Below are positions 1 to 7,384 of a DNA stretch of 20,423 nt, one piece after another. Source of the DNA: Bacteroidales bacterium (GTDB lineage: Bacteria; Bacteroidota; Bacteroidia; Bacteroidales; NBLH01); the NCBI GenBank assembly GCA_029210905.1, contig JARGGF010000004.1, forward strand, positions 1 through 20,423, read 5' to 3'. The translations under genes were made by a program, and so were the position numbers. Under the pieces are notes generated by a model. The model was given only the letters and a program-made list of their open reading frames with translations, was not told the origin of the DNA and did not search any database. Numbering within the stretch: position 1 is the first letter of the stretch; every line of letters begins with the position of its first letter.

Positions 1-2
1 GC

Positions 3-146
3 CAGAAATGCTCGGCCAATTCCCGCATCTACGTTGAGCGTCCGGTCTACCAGGACTTTATCGACCGGCTCGTCGAGGTCACCGATAAGATTGAAATCGG
101 CGATCCCACCGAGCGCAGCGTCTTCCTGGGCCCGGTGGTCAATCAG
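3..146 (+). CDS. Aldehyde dehydrogenase fragment (foreign, partial at both ends)
   Basis: Frame 3 reads as an aldehyde dehydrogenase of the 1-pyrroline-5-carboxylate dehydrogenase type. It starts at QKCSANSR, which holds the catalytic cysteine, continues with IYVERPVYQDFIDRL, and ends with GDPTERSVFLGPVVNQ. The stop right after NQ is incidental, because the family continues well beyond this point. Only 48 residues are present: the N-terminal part lies left of the window and the C-terminal part is missing. Base composition is about 59% G+C by hand count, far above the rest of the window, and codons end mostly in C or G. The reading frame differs from that of prfA, which follows without a gap. 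The best reading is DNA from another organism joined to this contig, not a resident gene. Family assignment is firm; exact substrate is not. Confidence 0.8.
134..146. other. Junction between foreign G+C-rich DNA and the Bacteroidota contig
   Basis: The 13 bases ggtggtcaatcag are coding in both neighbours. They lie within the codons for PVVNQ of the aldehyde dehydrogenase and are the GGQS codons (plus one base) of prfA, in different frames. Everything left of it is G+C-rich and everything right of it is A+T-rich. A short shared stretch at an abrupt change of composition, breaking two housekeeping genes at once, is the mark of a chimeric read or mis-assembly. Confidence 0.8.
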
Positions 147-520
147 TAAATACAACTTATTCAGCCATTAGGTTAACTCATATCCCATCTGGAGTAGTTG
201 TAACCTGTCAGGATCAGAAATCGCAGTTAAAAAATTATGATAAAGCACTAAAAGAACTAAGATCAAGAATTTACGCTATTGAACAACAAAAATATCTTGA
301 TGAAATTTCGTCAAAGAGAAAAACCATGGTGTCCACTGGCGATAGATCGGCTAAGATTAGAACATATAATTACCCTCAGGGAAGAGTGACTGATCATAGA
401 ATTAACTTAACAATGTACAATTTGCCTGCCATTGTAAATGGCGATATTGGTGAAATTATTGAAAAATTACAAATTGCAGAAAATGCTGAACGATTAAAAG
501 AAAGTGAAGTTGAAGCATAA
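134..520 (+). CDS. prfA: Peptide chain release factor 1, C-terminal part (5' truncated)
   Basis: RF1 reads UAA and UAG stop codons and triggers peptidyl-tRNA hydrolysis on the ribosome. The readable frame opens at the catalytic GGQ (134-142), continues as SVNTTYSAIRLTHIPSG, and contains VSTGDRSAKIRTYNYPQGR and VTDHRINLTMYNL, both highly characteristic of class I release factors. It ends with the usual short charged tail. About 128 residues are present, roughly the last third of a normal protein of about 355 residues; the stop-codon recognition domain is absent. Upstream, the same frame hits stops within the G+C-rich DNA (for example at 35-37), so the gene is cut by a sequence join rather than by a late start. 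An internal ATG at 326 is not a plausible start. The following pyrF gene is a common prfA neighbour in Bacteroidota. Confidence 0.93.
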   Translation, partial: GGQSVNTTYSAIRLTHIPSGVVVTCQDQKSQLKNYDKALKELRSRIYAIEQQKYLDEISSKRKTMVSTGDRSAKIRTYNYPQGRVTDHRINLTMYNLPAIVNGDIGEIIEKLQIAENAERLKESEVEA

Positions 521-527
521 TTAACTA

Positions 528-535
528 TAATTTTG
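528..535 (+). promoter_or_regulatory. Possible -7 element upstream of pyrF
   Basis: TAATTTTG matches the Bacteroidota -7 consensus TAnnTTTG, about 97 bases before the pyrF start. The nearest upstream TTG (510-512) is only 15 bases away, shorter than the usual ~19, so the -33 half is weak. pyrF may instead be read through from prfA. Confidence 0.25.
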
Positions 536-632
536 TATATTAGATTAAGTTTAACTGCAAGGAGAAAAATTTAATCTCTTAAATTATATTTAATACTAAT
601 TATAAAATTTTCAGCATTTAACCCCCAATAGC

Positions 633-1457
633 ATGAATTACATTGACTTATCAATAGAAATTGTTAAAAAAGAAAGCTTTCTTTGTATCGGACTTGATAG
701 TGAAATTGAAAAAATTCCTGAATTTTTACTTGAAAAAGAAGATCCGGTATTTGAGTTTAACAAACGAATTATAGATGCCACAAATGATTTGGCCGTAGCT
801 TATAAAATAAATACCGCATTTTACGAAAGCCGGGGATTAAAAGGATGGGAAAGCCTTAAAAAAACAGAGGATTATCTCAAAAATTTTCCTGAAATATTAT
901 CCATAGCTGATGCAAAAAGAGGAGATATTGGAAATACATCAGAACAATATGCCAAAGCATTTTTCAAAAACTTAAAATTTGATGCGATTACAATTGCTCC
1001 GTATATGGGGGTTGATTCAGTGAGTCCTTTCCTTTCTTTTAAGGATAAATGGGTTATTCTACTTGCCCTGACTTCTAATGTGGGTGCAAGCGACTTTCAA
1101 TTCAACTATATTACTGAATCTCAAGAATATCTATATGAGCAAATTATTCGAAAATCTTCAGAATGGGGAGATAAACAAAATATGATGTATGTAGTTGGTG
1201 CCACACAAGCAGAACATTTGGTAAGGATTAGAAAAATAATTCCAAATCATTTTTTACTTGTTCCTGGTGTTGGTGCTCAAGGTGGCAGTCTTGAAAATGT
1301 TGCAAAATTTGGTATGAACAAAAGTTGCGGATTGCTTGTAAATTCTTCCCGGGGCATTATTTTCGCGGGTACTGATGGAAATTTTGCCAACAAAGCCCGT
1401 GAACAAGCCATTGAAATTCAACAGGAAATGAAAATATTATTAAAGAAATATTTATAA
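633..1457 (+). CDS. pyrF: Orotidine 5'-phosphate decarboxylase, PyrF (long type)
   Basis: This cytoplasmic enzyme decarboxylates OMP to UMP, the last step of de novo pyrimidine synthesis. The 274-residue TIM-barrel protein has GLD at 20-22, the barrel lysine in AYKINTAF (K58), and the catalytic DAKRGDIGNTS (residues 93-103) with the Asp-Lys-Asp charge network. The phosphate-binding elements are PGVGAQGG (211-218) and NSSRGI (237-242). Length and motifs fit the longer OMP decarboxylase group (about 270 residues) found in Bacteroidota, mycobacteria and myxobacteria, rather than the ~230-residue E. coli type. The ATG at 633 gives a full N-terminus; no clear Shine-Dalgarno precedes it, as usual for the phylum. 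The gene follows prfA by 112 bases and converges on the next gene, with a strong hairpin just past its stop. Confidence 0.96.
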   Translation: MNYIDLSIEIVKKESFLCIGLDSEIEKIPEFLLEKEDPVFEFNKRIIDATNDLAVAYKINTAFYESRGLKGWESLKKTEDYLKNFPEILSIADAKRGDIGNTSEQYAKAFFKNLKFDAITIAPYMGVDSVSPFLSFKDKWVILLALTSNVGASDFQFNYITESQEYLYEQIIRKSSEWGDKQNMMYVVGATQAEHLVRIRKIIPNHFLLVPGVGAQGGSLENVAKFGMNKSCGLLVNSSRGIIFAGTDGNFANKAREQAIEIQQEMKILLKKYL

Positions 1458-1487
1458 AAAAAGGGAAAGAAAACTTTCCCTTTTTTT
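1456..1487. terminator. Bidirectional rho-independent terminator
   Basis: A 14-bp perfect stem (1456-1469 with 1474-1487; core AAGGGAAAG/CTTTCCCTT) closes a 4-base loop. It is flanked by an A tract on the left and a T tract on the right, so it can end transcripts from both sides. It lies between the convergent pyrF stop and the - strand gene ending at 1510. Confidence 0.9.
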
Positions 1488-1509
1488 ATAAATATTTATT
1501 ATTCATCAA

Positions 1510-1980
1510 TTATCTGCTTTTCCCAACAAAAGATAAAACGCCTACTGCACAGGATTTTTTCCCTTCCACACCTTCTTTAAATCTTATCGAAACGTAATAG
1601 GTCCCGGATTTCTGACAAATAAAATCGAATCGATTATTTGTTTTTGGATCATTTGTTGATTTTGTGACCATATAAGGTGCTGAATCTTCAGGATGTTTTG
1701 CATCAAATAAGGTAAGTATTACACTACTTTCATAACCAGATTGGGCGCAAAGATTAAATCGATAATGGGTTCCATTATTTAAAACAACGGCCCATTTGGT
1801 ACCTGAATCATTATCTTTACCTTTTCTTAATTTGGTGTTAAAATCACGAAGATAAATGGCTTTTCCATTATTTGTAGCGCAATTGTAAACAACTTGCTGC
1901 TTACACTGGGCATTTACCTTTTCGCCTCCGGCACCAATTATGAACGCGATAAATATTAAAGAAAAAATTACTCTGTTCAT
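1510..1980 (-). CDS. Small secreted cysteine-containing protein, function unknown
   Basis: The 156-residue protein opens with a clear signal peptide: positive MNR, a hydrophobic stretch to about residue 18, and a likely cut in the VNAQ region near residue 25. The mature part has five cysteines (26, 34, 78, 122, 144) and looks like a single beta-rich domain. The segments YRFNLCAQSGYESSVILTL and RFDFICQKSGTYYVSIRF resemble the strand pattern of pre-peptidase C-terminal or similar jelly-roll domains, but this is only a loose likeness. No catalytic motif is visible. The start is an ATG one base beyond the stop of the upstream lipoprotein gene, so the two are probably co-transcribed and translationally coupled. 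It is last in the - strand series and ends at the shared terminator. Confidence 0.8.
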   Translation of the reverse strand: MNRVIFSLIFIAFIIGAGGEKVNAQCKQQVVYNCATNNGKAIYLRDFNTKLRKGKDNDSGTKWAVVLNNGTHYRFNLCAQSGYESSVILTLFDAKHPEDSAPYMVTKSTNDPKTNNRFDFICQKSGTYYVSIRFKEGVEGKKSCAVGVLSFVGKSR

Positions 1981-1981
1981 A

Positions 1982-2887
1982 TTACAAAGAGATTAATTTA
2001 TTACGAATACTTTCTGTTAAGGATACTATTGTATTGAGTTGATTTACTGACATAGTTACAACAGTTTTATCTTTAGGGATTACTACAATAATTCCATCTA
2101 TTTCCTGTGTTGTAACTTCGCCAGTTTCCACTGTTATATCTACAGGTTCATATGCCATCTTTAATTTTTCAAAATCAGCGGCTAATAATTCAAAATTTTT
2201 ATCCTGGACTTTATAAACCTGTAATATTTGATTAAGCATTTCTACAATTACTTTTTGTTCACCTATTCTTTCCTTCAGCTCTTTACTGTCGCTACCATTT
2301 TTTACTATTTGAGTAACAAGATATAAACCTTCAATCCAAACTCCGGTAACAACAAGTGCACTTAAATTACTTCTGTTATTTTTCCTTAAATGGTCATCCA
2401 TCTGATGGAAACTGTTCACTGAAAGGAACATTAGAGAATCCATATTCTCATTATTAGTGGCAAGTCTTTTAAGTGTCTGGAAATCAAAGAATTGACCAAT
2501 ATTTAGATCGTCTGAGATATTGCGGATGGTGGCCAAATAATTAATAATTTCATTGGTTTGTGCATAAACATTTAGATAACCTAAATCCGCACTTAATACA
2601 CCTAATCCTAATGCCTTCTTAAAATTGGTATCATAATCATCAGCTTTTTCAGGAGAAGCCAGATAGCTCTTTGAAAAAGGTATGCCCACATCGTTAATTA
2701 AAGCAGCCATTTCCACTGGCGAAGGCAAACTCTGGATAATTTTATCTATCTCGCCTTCAGGAATAGCTGTAACGTCATCGTTTATTAAACTATCTATATT
2801 GATATTTTCGTCATTCCCACCATTACATTTACTAAATGCAAGTACTAAAAATCCAACTAAAACAAAATAAAACAAATTCTTAATCAT
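1982..2887 (-). CDS. Putative lipoprotein, function unknown
   Basis: From the ATG at 2887 the protein has 301 residues and a good lipoprotein signal: MIK, then a hydrophobic run to LVLAFSKC, with the likely lipidated cysteine at residue 21. The frame could begin nine codons earlier at a TTG (2914), but that would put an odd stretch before the signal peptide, so the ATG is preferred. The mature part is mostly helical and acidic near its N-terminus, without enzyme motifs; a segment near residues 235-265 (PVDITVETGEVTTQEIDG) looks beta-stranded. I do not recognise the family. It follows the ABC transporter gene by about 100 bases and precedes the small secreted gene by one base. This suggests an envelope role linked to one or both, without direct evidence. 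Confidence 0.8.
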   Translation of the reverse strand: MIKNLFYFVLVGFLVLAFSKCNGGNDENINIDSLINDDVTAIPEGEIDKIIQSLPSPVEMAALINDVGIPFSKSYLASPEKADDYDTNFKKALGLGVLSADLGYLNVYAQTNEIINYLATIRNISDDLNIGQFFDFQTLKRLATNNENMDSLMFLSVNSFHQMDDHLRKNNRSNLSALVVTGVWIEGLYLVTQIVKNGSDSKELKERIGEQKVIVEMLNQILQVYKVQDKNFELLAADFEKLKMAYEPVDITVETGEVTTQEIDGIIVVIPKDKTVVTMSVNQLNTIVSLTESIRNKLISL

Positions 2888-2911
2888 GCTCTGCCAATTG
2901 CGTAATTTATT

Positions 2912-2939
2912 CAAAAGTAATGATTATTTTTCAAAGATA
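2912..2939 (-). promoter_or_regulatory. Two possible -7 elements upstream of the lipoprotein gene
   Basis: On the - strand, TATCTTTG (2939-2932) and TACTTTTG (2919-2912) both match TAnnTTTG. Neither has a TTG at the expected ~19-base distance. If the nearer one is used, the leader before the ATG at 2887 is under 20 bases, which would exclude the alternative TTG start at 2914. Confidence 0.25.
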
Positions 2940-2992
2940 TTAAAAAATAATAAGTAAAAAAATCCTATCTGCCCCAATGCGCTTTCTAAATC

Positions 2993-5900
2993 TTATTCTG
3001 CCTTTTTCCAAAATAATACTTTATTCCAGTTAAAATCGCCGATAAAATGGATGATCTTTTTAAGATGATCATAATAAAGTGGTATATAGAGTAAAATACT
3101 CATTATCCAGATTATCACAACATTAAACCAAAAAGTCTCGAAATAATGTCCAAATAGTATTTTCCTTGGCGCGTAAAAATGGCTTCGGAAACCAATTCCA
3201 CCAAAATTATCAGGTTCGTTATAAATTGGCCTGTACTGCCTTATTAAATTATCTTTATAGCGTAATATATTATTTTTTTCATAAAGGCCTTCCAAAATAT
3301 CCTGCAATTTTTCATTGGTGTAATTATGCCTTAAATTTCTGGTGTATCCGTCCTTCTTTTCATCAAGGTAATTAATTACTTTTTGCTGTTTATTATCCGC
3401 TTTATAATATATTCTGCCGTAATAACTGTCCCAGGTATCAATATGCTCATTTATCTCACTGGCAGCATCTTCATCAAAAGAATCAATATTAAGTAAATCG
3501 TAATCTTGAAATTGCATACCAGGAAGTCGCATAGATTCCTTTCCGAGTTCATTTTTCAGAAGTGCAAAATTATCTAAAACAATCTGCTTAATCGAATCAT
3601 TATCAATATCTTCCATCAACTCAAGGTTTTCTGCCACCAGGTTTCTTAGTTCAGGGTAATAATAAATTTGATTATAGCTGGCGTTAGCTTTTTGAAAATC
3701 CAGTTCAAAATATACTTTTTGATACCTGTTCTTTTTAAACTGCTGCACCATGATGCTTTCATAAGCCCATCTTGAGACCATAACTTCAGCAATTAAAGGA
3801 ACTTTTCCAACCGTTCCTAAAACTCTGTTCAGTTTATCAAAACTAAACATAGCTCCACCTAGTGCCATTTGTGGTATTAGTAACAATGGAATTAATATAT
3901 AAATTGTAACTGCCGAATTAAAAGTGGATGAGATTACAAGCCCCATCATATTAGCAAAAACAAATGTGCTGAATAGTACCAACCAATATTCGAAATACAT
4001 ATCGTGTATACCAAGAATTGTATTTCCAACTAAAACAAAAAGTATTGCCTGTATTGCTGATATGGTAGTAAGTATTGCAATTTTTGAAAATAAATAAGCA
4101 GATCTGCTCAGATTCAAAAATTTCTCACGCTTTAAAATTTTTCTATCCCGGAAGATTTCTTCAGCACTAACAGTTAATCCTAAAAACAGTGCTACCACAA
4201 TACTCATAAAAATATATGGTGGAATATTCTCATTTTCATAGAAAATATAAATTGAAGAATGAGGATCGGCAATATACCTGATGATATAAGACAGAATGAA
4301 GCCTAAAAGCGGTGCTTCTATAAGGTTTAAAACGATATATTGAGTATTGCTGATTTTTGACAATACATCGCGAACTGTATAAATTCTTAATTGTTTTAAC
4401 CACCTTGGAATATTAAGTGCTCTGGGTGGTTCTTCTTTTACATCAACAAAATCAGGTTCTATTTTTTCATTTCTATAATATTCATCCCATTTTGCAGGTG
4501 GTGTTTTTCGAATATTTGTATATTGTCCAAATTCGTCAACTACCTGTGCTTCAACAATATTAAAAATGAGCTCAGGAGTAACATTACCACAGGTAGGACA
4601 TTCTCCGACTTCACTATTTATCTGGTTATCGATCTTTTTAAAATATACTATTGCTTCAACCGGATTTCCATAATAAATCATGTGCCCACCCTGATCAAGA
4701 ATAATCATGGTGTCGAACATTTTATAAATATCAGAAGATGGTTGATGTATAACAACAAATATCAATTTCCCTTTTAAGGTCAATTCGCTCAAAAGATCCA
4801 TTACATTTTCAGAGTCTCTTGATGATAAACCGGATGTTGGTTCGTCGACAAATAAGATAGATGGTTCGCGGATTAGTTCAAGCGCAATATTTAGTCTTTT
4901 GCGTTGTCCACCACTAATTGTTTTATTCATTGGCGACCCTACTTTCAAATCTTTTCTCTCATGCAATCCAAGATTTATCAGGGTTTTGTCTACCAATTTT
5001 ACCAATTCATCCTCAGGTTTGTCCCTGAAGCATAATTTAGCATTATAATAAAGGTTTTGAAATACTGTTAATTCCTCAATAAGTAAGTCATCCTGTGGTA
5101 TATATCCAATAACTCCTTCAAGCTTATCCCGGTCTTTATGGAAATTAATCCCATTAATCACCAACTCCCCACCAGAAGGATTAGAAATACCAGCCAGCAG
5201 ATTTAATAATGTTGTTTTTCCGGCACCACTGGCTCCCATAATACCAACCAGTTTGCCCTGGTTTGCAGAAAAACTTATATCTCTCAGTCCTATGTTTCCA
5301 GAAGGAAACTTGTAACTGACATTTTTAACGTTAAAACTTAATTTAGTGATGCTAATGTCAGACATATAGTTTGCCACCACATCGCTATAATAAACAGGTT
5401 TACCTTTGGGCAGTTTTATAGTACTACCTGTAGCAAAAAGGTATATCCTATTATTGTAAACCCCTAATCCATTGAGGAATACATCTTGTTTTCCGGTATA
5501 TCTTAAAAAGTATAATTCAGTACTTTTAACCCTAAGTATTAAAATATTACCATCAAGCGATTCGGAAAGTATGTGATTACTAAATGTATATTCGCTATCA
5601 GTATCATTAATTATAAGTATTGATTCATCATCCTGCTCGCTTAGATCATCTTCAATAACAAAGTTTTCAATACTTTTAAACTCCTGACTGGAAATGTTAA
5701 ATACATCTCCTACTGTTTTAATAATTGCCATTCTCTGTTCTGAGAATTTTCTATCGGCATTTACCAGTTCAAAAAGTCTGACCAAAACAACTATTTTTTG
5801 TTTTTGGTCGAGCTTCTTGTTAATTTTTTTACAAATACCCAGAACCTTAACTGATTCATTAACAGAAACCAATCTTTTCGAAGACTGGCCAGATTCATCT

Positions 5901-6082
5901 TTATCGTCAGGATCTCCCACTTTACTTTTAAATAAAGCGAGGTACTCTTTAACTGCATCTTCATTTAACTGTGATGTAAGGAAACTTTCGACAAAGGCCA
6001 TTTCATTGTGTTCAACTCCCTCATCCTGTTTTGCAATAATTGCAAATAACTGCATTAGTGCCTTTAATATTTCCTCACTCAT
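2993..6082 (-). CDS. ABCG-type ABC transporter with TerB-like and FHA-like N-terminal domains
   Basis: This 1029-residue protein fuses ATPase and permease in the order nucleotide-binding domain then membrane domain (ABCG/White type, ABC-2 exporter fold). Residues 1-140 are a helical acidic region resembling TerB; 155-235 are beta-rich and FHA-like. The ATPase has Walker A GASGAGKT (283-290), Q-loop at Q330, signature ISGGQRKR (389-396), Walker B ILFVDEP (409-415) and H-loop H446. A CPTCG motif (495-499) follows. Six membrane segments lie near 583-604, 622-640, 663-690, 697-718, 723-745 and 983-1003. Between the last two is an approximately 235-residue charged, probably extracytoplasmic domain. 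It probably works as a homodimer in the inner membrane; the substrate is unknown. It lies 58 bases after siaC, likely in the same transcript. The TerB-like and FHA-like domains could sense or bind signalling proteins, which fits the Sia neighbours. Confidence 0.9.
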   Translation of the reverse strand: MSEEILKALMQLFAIIAKQDEGVEHNEMAFVESFLTSQLNEDAVKEYLALFKSKVGDPDDKDESGQSSKRLVSVNESVKVLGICKKINKKLDQKQKIVVLVRLFELVNADRKFSEQRMAIIKTVGDVFNISSQEFKSIENFVIEDDLSEQDDESILIINDTDSEYTFSNHILSESLDGNILILRVKSTELYFLRYTGKQDVFLNGLGVYNNRIYLFATGSTIKLPKGKPVYYSDVVANYMSDISITKLSFNVKNVSYKFPSGNIGLRDISFSANQGKLVGIMGASGAGKTTLLNLLAGISNPSGGELVINGINFHKDRDKLEGVIGYIPQDDLLIEELTVFQNLYYNAKLCFRDKPEDELVKLVDKTLINLGLHERKDLKVGSPMNKTISGGQRKRLNIALELIREPSILFVDEPTSGLSSRDSENVMDLLSELTLKGKLIFVVIHQPSSDIYKMFDTMIILDQGGHMIYYGNPVEAIVYFKKIDNQINSEVGECPTCGNVTPELIFNIVEAQVVDEFGQYTNIRKTPPAKWDEYYRNEKIEPDFVDVKEEPPRALNIPRWLKQLRIYTVRDVLSKISNTQYIVLNLIEAPLLGFILSYIIRYIADPHSSIYIFYENENIPPYIFMSIVVALFLGLTVSAEEIFRDRKILKREKFLNLSRSAYLFSKIAILTTISAIQAILFVLVGNTILGIHDMYFEYWLVLFSTFVFANMMGLVISSTFNSAVTIYILIPLLLIPQMALGGAMFSFDKLNRVLGTVGKVPLIAEVMVSRWAYESIMVQQFKKNRYQKVYFELDFQKANASYNQIYYYPELRNLVAENLELMEDIDNDSIKQIVLDNFALLKNELGKESMRLPGMQFQDYDLLNIDSFDEDAASEINEHIDTWDSYYGRIYYKADNKQQKVINYLDEKKDGYTRNLRHNYTNEKLQDILEGLYEKNNILRYKDNLIRQYRPIYNEPDNFGGIGFRSHFYAPRKILFGHYFETFWFNVVIIWIMSILLYIPLYYDHLKKIIHFIGDFNWNKVLFWKKAE

Positions 6083-6140
6083 TTACTTATTTTCTAAATT
6101 TTGTAATTGAATTATTTGACTTTTAAAAAAAGCATTAGAA

Positions 6141-6524
6141 TTAATCAATAGTGTAACTAACCTGTTCAAATGGCACCTCCACAATGTCAGCATATTCCTC
6201 ACCCGCTTCTTCCATGTCTTCATCATCATCAGGAAAATGCCATCTAACTAAAATGTCTTTACCATCATCATACATGTCTTCAAGTTTAAGTAAAACATCA
6301 AGAAGCAATTTTGATGAAGCAGTGTTAAAATATTCCAGTTTAAAATTAAAAACAGTTTTTTCCAGAGGATCCTCTGTATATTCTTCCAGCCAATCTAATA
6401 TTGGCTCATAAAAAGCGGCAACATCTTCGGGTAGCGACCGACCTGATATTTCAAATATTCCATTTTCTTTATCAAGAATCACATTTGGAGTATCGTCTGA
6501 GCCTTTAATCTTAATCACTTGCAT
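6141..6524 (-). CDS. siaC: SiaC-family regulatory phosphoprotein (DUF1987)
   Basis: In Pseudomonas aeruginosa, SiaC is an anti-sigma-antagonist-like protein. It is phosphorylated on a threonine by SiaB, dephosphorylated by SiaA, and in its free form activates the diguanylate cyclase SiaD. This 127-residue protein shows the family pattern: FEISGRSLPEDVAAFYEPIL near the N-terminus, and FNFKLEYFNTASSKLLLDVL, where T68 is placed like the known phosphosite. The C-terminal third is strongly acidic (FPDDDEDMEEAGEEYADI). It starts 12 bases after the siaB stop and precedes the ABC transporter gene by 58 bases. No GGDEF protein is encoded in the window, so the downstream partner here must lie elsewhere or be different. 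Family assignment is strong; the output is unknown. Confidence 0.92.
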   Translation of the reverse strand: MQVIKIKGSDDTPNVILDKENGIFEISGRSLPEDVAAFYEPILDWLEEYTEDPLEKTVFNFKLEYFNTASSKLLLDVLLKLEDMYDDGKDILVRWHFPDDDEDMEEAGEEYADIVEVPFEQVSYTID

Positions 6525-6536
6525 AATAAAAATTGT

Positions 6537-7118
6537 TTATGATTTTAGTCTTGAAATTGTTGATGTTAAAACAAAAAATGATCTTTTTTCATTAATTGTT
6601 AAAAAGCTATATACTAATTTTTGTCCTGTTTTTCTGGCAATATCTATGAATCCAAGTCCAGCACCGCCCCGGTCAGAAAGTCTTCCTTCACGCATCTGCT
6701 GCTTGTACAATACTGTGAGTCCATCTTTATCAAGACTATTAATATTTTCGAGTGTTTCGCGCAATTTATCAACTTTATCGTTATTTATAACATTGCCCGT
6801 GGTAACATTGTATTCTGCATCGTCTTTACTAATCATAAAAATACCCCGTCCATCTTTGGAGGTTACAATGCTATTCCTGTTTTCAGCATGTTTACTTATG
6901 TTCTGAAGGCATTCAACCATCACATGGAATACTTTCTTTTGAACGGTATTAAAATCATCTTCTTTGGCCATGCTGCTTTCTGTCAATGATGTAAAAGCTT
7001 TGGTAATCTGATGAGTAATTTCTCCCTCATATGCCAGATTAATATTGTTCTTTTTCATCTTAACATAAAAGTCATATACAAAGTCCAATGATTCCTTTTT
7101 ATCTTTTAAATTGGCCAT
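6537..7118 (-). CDS. siaB: SiaB-family protein kinase (HATPase-like)
   Basis: SiaB proteins are GHKL-fold kinases that phosphorylate SiaC on threonine. The 193-residue protein has an N-box-like helix, VMVECLQNISKHAENR (67-81), with E69 and N73 placed to activate water and bind Mg. It also has a glycine-rich lid, GGAGLGFIDIARK (151-163). The central stretch (85-145) is variable, and no membrane segment or sensor domain is present, so it acts as a cytoplasmic partner. The gene is followed after 12 bases by its substrate gene siaC and lies downstream of the siaA-like phosphatase gene, giving the same functional set as in Pseudomonas. The ATG at 7118 gives a normal N-terminus. Confidence 0.92.
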   Translation of the reverse strand: MANLKDKKESLDFVYDFYVKMKKNNINLAYEGEITHQITKAFTSLTESSMAKEDDFNTVQKKVFHVMVECLQNISKHAENRNSIVTSKDGRGIFMISKDDAEYNVTTGNVINNDKVDKLRETLENINSLDKDGLTVLYKQQMREGRLSDRGGAGLGFIDIARKTGQKLVYSFLTINEKRSFFVLTSTISRLKS

Positions 7119-7181
7119 AATTAAATTATTGGAAAAATAATGTTATGCTCTTATCACTTAAGATTACCGATTTTTAGTCAT

Positions 7182-7189
7182 CAAAAATA
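7182..7189 (-). promoter_or_regulatory. Possible -7 element upstream of siaB
   Basis: TATTTTTG on the - strand matches TAnnTTTG about 64 bases before the siaB start. The 266-base gap between siaA and siaB is otherwise A+T-rich with no gene and no strong hairpin, so siaB-siaC-transporter may be transcribed separately from siaA. No TTG lies at the right distance, so support is weak. Confidence 0.3.
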
Positions 7190-7384
7190 ATACTTTTTAC
7201 CAGAATCTAATATATTAATTTTCTCTAAACTATAAAAATAATAGGAATTATTCAATTTTCAATGTTTCTCATTATATAAATATAACACTAAAATTCTATA
7301 TTCTATTATTTTATTCAACTAATTACAAGGTAATACTGCAAGACAATAAATTAAACAATTAATAAAAAAATATTTTAATCAATA

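Noticed and set aside
1..146. Horizontal transfer of an aldehyde dehydrogenase into the Bacteroidota chromosome
   Set aside because: A real insertion would have to cut the essential prfA gene at its GGQ motif and leave only a gene fragment. A chimeric join explains the pattern better.
326..520. Independent 64-residue gene starting at the ATG at 326
   Set aside because: It is the C-terminal end of release factor 1; the frame is open and homologous back to the GGQ at 134.
2993..6082. Tellurite resistance function because of the TerB-like N-terminus
   Set aside because: TerB-like domains occur in many unrelated proteins; no other ter genes are present and the rest is an ABCG exporter.
5694..6110. 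138-residue + strand open frame
   Set aside because: It is antisense to the conserved N-terminal coding region of the ABC transporter, with unconvincing serine/leucine-rich composition. It is a shadow frame.
6621..6989. 122- and 86-residue + strand frames opposite siaB
   Set aside because: They run antisense through the kinase motifs and have no family resemblance. They are shadow frames.
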